In this document: positions 12,773-14,186 of the stretch, in pieces
Position numbering within the stretch: the stretch's first letter is position 1
Layout of the letters: each line of letters starts with the position of its first letter
Source: DATEHG01 sp041691295
Lineage (GTDB): Bacteria; Gemmatimonadota; Gemmatimonadetes; Gemmatimonadales; GWC2-71-9
Assembly (NCBI GenBank): GCA_041691295.1
Contig: JBEPVA010000095.1
Span: 1 to 14,186 of the forward strand
Reading direction: 5' to 3'
Length of the DNA: 14,186 bases
Notes under the pieces: model-generated
The model's database searches: none
What the model was told of the DNA's origin: nothing
What the model saw: the letters and a program-made list of their open reading frames with translations, nothing else
Position numbers and translations under genes: made by a program

Positions 12773-13896
12773 TCCTGCCGGGCTCCTGGATCGGCCTGCT
12801 GGGCGGTGGCCAACTAGGCCGGATGTTCACCATCTCGGCGCGCAGCATGGGGTACAAAGTGGTGGTGCTCGACCCCGACCCACTGAGCCCGGCCGGGCAG
12901 ATTGCCAATCGGCACCTGCAGAAGTCGTATATCGATGAGGGCGCACTGACCGAGATCGGGCAGCTCTGCGGAGTCGTCACCACCGAGTTCGAGAACGTCC
13001 CCGCCCAGGCCCTCGCCGTTCTTGCCGCCCGCTGCCCGGTCCATCCAAGCGCCGAGTCACTCGCCATCGCCCAGGACCGGATCCTTGAGAAGCGGTTTGC
13101 CAGACAGCATGGCATTGAGACCGCCAGGTTTGCGGCGGTCGGCGGTGAATCGGATGTCGCGGGGGCCTGGGCCGAGATTGGCGGGACCGGGATCCTCAAG
13201 ACCAGCCGGCTAGGTTACGACGGCAAAGGCCAGCGCACCGTAGCCAGTCTCACTGAGGTCGGCGAGGCCTTCCGGGCGTTCGGTGGAGTCAATTGCATCC
13301 TGGAGCAGCGGGTTGAGTTGCTACGGGAAATTTCAGTGGTGCTGGCCCGGTCCTCGTCAGGTCAGATCGTGAGTTTTCCGGCCGGCGAGAATGTCCACGT
13401 CGGCGGAATTCTCGACACGACCACGGTGCCGGCAACGATCAGCCCTGAGCTGGCTCAACGCGCCCGTGCGGCCGCCGAAACCCTGGCTCGCGCCCTGGAG
13501 TACGTCGGTGTGCTGGGCGTGGAGCTGTTCGTCGTCCCCGACGATCGGCTGCTGTTCAACGAGATGGCACCCAGGCCCCACAACAGCGCGCACTACACCA
13601 TGGATGCCTGTGTCACTGATCAGTTTGAGCAGCAAGTCCGCGCCGTCTGCGGCCTGCCACTCGGGGATTCATCCCTGTTGTCGTCCGTGTGCATGGTCAA
13701 CCTGCTGGGTGATCTCTGGTCAAAGGGCACTCCCCACTGGGACCAGGCCCTCACCGACCCGCGGGTCAAGCTCCACCTCTACGGCAAGAACGAAGCACGG
13801 CCCGGCCGGAAGATGGGGCATCTCAATGTGCTGGCCGACACTCCCGAGAACGCTCGACGGCACGCCCTGGCGGCCCGCGAACGTCTCATTCCCTGA
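12769..13896 (+). CDS. purK: 5-(carboxyamino)imidazole ribonucleotide synthase
   Basis: 375 residues from a GTG at 12769. This ATP-grasp enzyme converts AIR, bicarbonate and ATP to N5-CAIR for PurE. Visible motifs: WIGLLGGGQLGRM (7-19), TEFENVP (72-78), ILKTSRLGYDGKGQ in the central ATP-grasp lid, and NEMAPRPHNSAHYT (264-277), which is characteristic of PurK and contributes metal and substrate contacts. The reading frame stays open upstream to 12205, but that extension only translates ppdK and purE sequence in the wrong frame and has no PurK similarity; the GTG at 12769 gives a GTGA overlap and puts the first conserved motif at residue 7, as the family expects. No ribosome-binding site is seen, consistent with coupling to purE. 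Confidence 0.96.
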   Translation: MILPGSWIGLLGGGQLGRMFTISARSMGYKVVVLDPDPLSPAGQIANRHLQKSYIDEGALTEIGQLCGVVTTEFENVPAQALAVLAARCPVHPSAESLAIAQDRILEKRFARQHGIETARFAAVGGESDVAGAWAEIGGTGILKTSRLGYDGKGQRTVASLTEVGEAFRAFGGVNCILEQRVELLREISVVLARSSSGQIVSFPAGENVHVGGILDTTTVPATISPELAQRARAAAETLARALEYVGVLGVELFVVPDDRLLFNEMAPRPHNSAHYTMDACVTDQFEQQVRAVCGLPLGDSSLLSSVCMVNLLGDLWSKGTPHWDQALTDPRVKLHLYGKNEARPGRKMGHLNVLADTPENARRHALAARERLIP

Positions 13897-13914
13897 ACCG
13901 AAGGACACCGGACG

Positions 13915-14186
13915 ATGCTGATCCTGCTGGCCATGATCCTCACCACCACGACGGGGCCGCTGCCTGCCCCCGCGCCGCTCCCTGCCTGCACCATCAAGTA
14001 TCCGAAGCAGATGCCGGCCGCCGGCCGGAAGAGCCCGCTCGACTCGCTGATTTTTATGGTAGGCACCACTCAGGTCAAGATCTGCTACGGCCGCCCGGCC
14101 GCACGGGGCCGGACCATGATCGGCGGTGCGGCCGTGCCGTATGACACCCTGTGGCGGACCGGCGCCAACGAGCCGACCACGGTATT
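13915..14186 (+). CDS. DUF2911 family exported protein (3' end outside window)
   Basis: The first 90 residues are visible. The ATG at 13915 is the first start after the purK stop, 18 bases downstream and in the same frame, with AAGGA at 13901-13905 nine bases before it. Residues 1-20 are hydrophobic and probably a signal peptide, though there is no basic residue near the N-terminus; Cys25 follows LPA, a poor lipobox. The rest fits DUF2911 well: SPLDSL (40-45), VKICYGRPAARGRTMIGG (54-71) and VPYDTLWRTGANEPTT (74-89). The family is common in Bacteroidetes, Acidobacteria and Gemmatimonadetes and has no established function. It may be read through from the purine genes, but nothing shows that it takes part in purine synthesis. 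Confidence 0.85.
   Translation, partial: MLILLAMILTTTTGPLPAPAPLPACTIKYPKQMPAAGRKSPLDSLIFMVGTTQVKICYGRPAARGRTMIGGAAVPYDTLWRTGANEPTTV

Overview
The window is a G+C-rich bacterial stretch carrying 14 genes, all on the + strand. Most of it is a purine-biosynthesis cluster packed almost end to end. In order: the 3' end of a PDZ-containing serine-protease gene (HtrA-like), purB, purC, psd, pssA, purS, purQ, a small exported protein (113 aa), purL, purF, ppdK, purE, purK, and the 5' end of a DUF2911 gene. The only gap over 100 bases lies between purL and purF. No RNA genes, insertion sequences, CRISPR arrays or phage genes were seen.

The organism is most likely a Gram-negative bacterium with an outer membrane. 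It makes phosphatidylethanolamine (psd + pssA), and its DUF2911 protein and exported small protein fit a periplasm. The combination of eukaryotic/ADE13-type PurB, yeast ADE1-like PurC, short-form Psd, DUF2911 and high G+C suggests Gemmatimonadota or a related soil phylum. That placement is inference from gene content, not a database match.

The enzymes cover most of the route to IMP and one later step: PurF (PRPP to phosphoribosylamine), PurS/PurQ/PurL (FGAR to FGAM), PurK/PurE (AIR to CAIR), PurC (CAIR to SAICAR) and PurB (SAICAR to AICAR, and adenylosuccinate to AMP). Genes for purD, purN, purM and purH are not in the window. Three kinds of gene are interleaved with the purine genes: a complete two-enzyme pathway from CDP-diacylglycerol to phosphatidylethanolamine (pssA then psd), pyruvate phosphate dikinase, and a small exported BamE/SmpA-like protein.

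The main structural feature is translational coupling. Nine of 13 gene junctions are exact four-base NTGA overlaps, and a tenth (psd/pssA) becomes one if the second ATG of pssA is used. The run breaks mainly at the purL-purF gap, which holds three TTAGGG-type heptamers and a hairpin abutting the purF ribosome-binding site. That gap is the best candidate for an internal control point. No wholly new system is evident; the unusual points are the gene mixture, the small exported protein and the purF leader.
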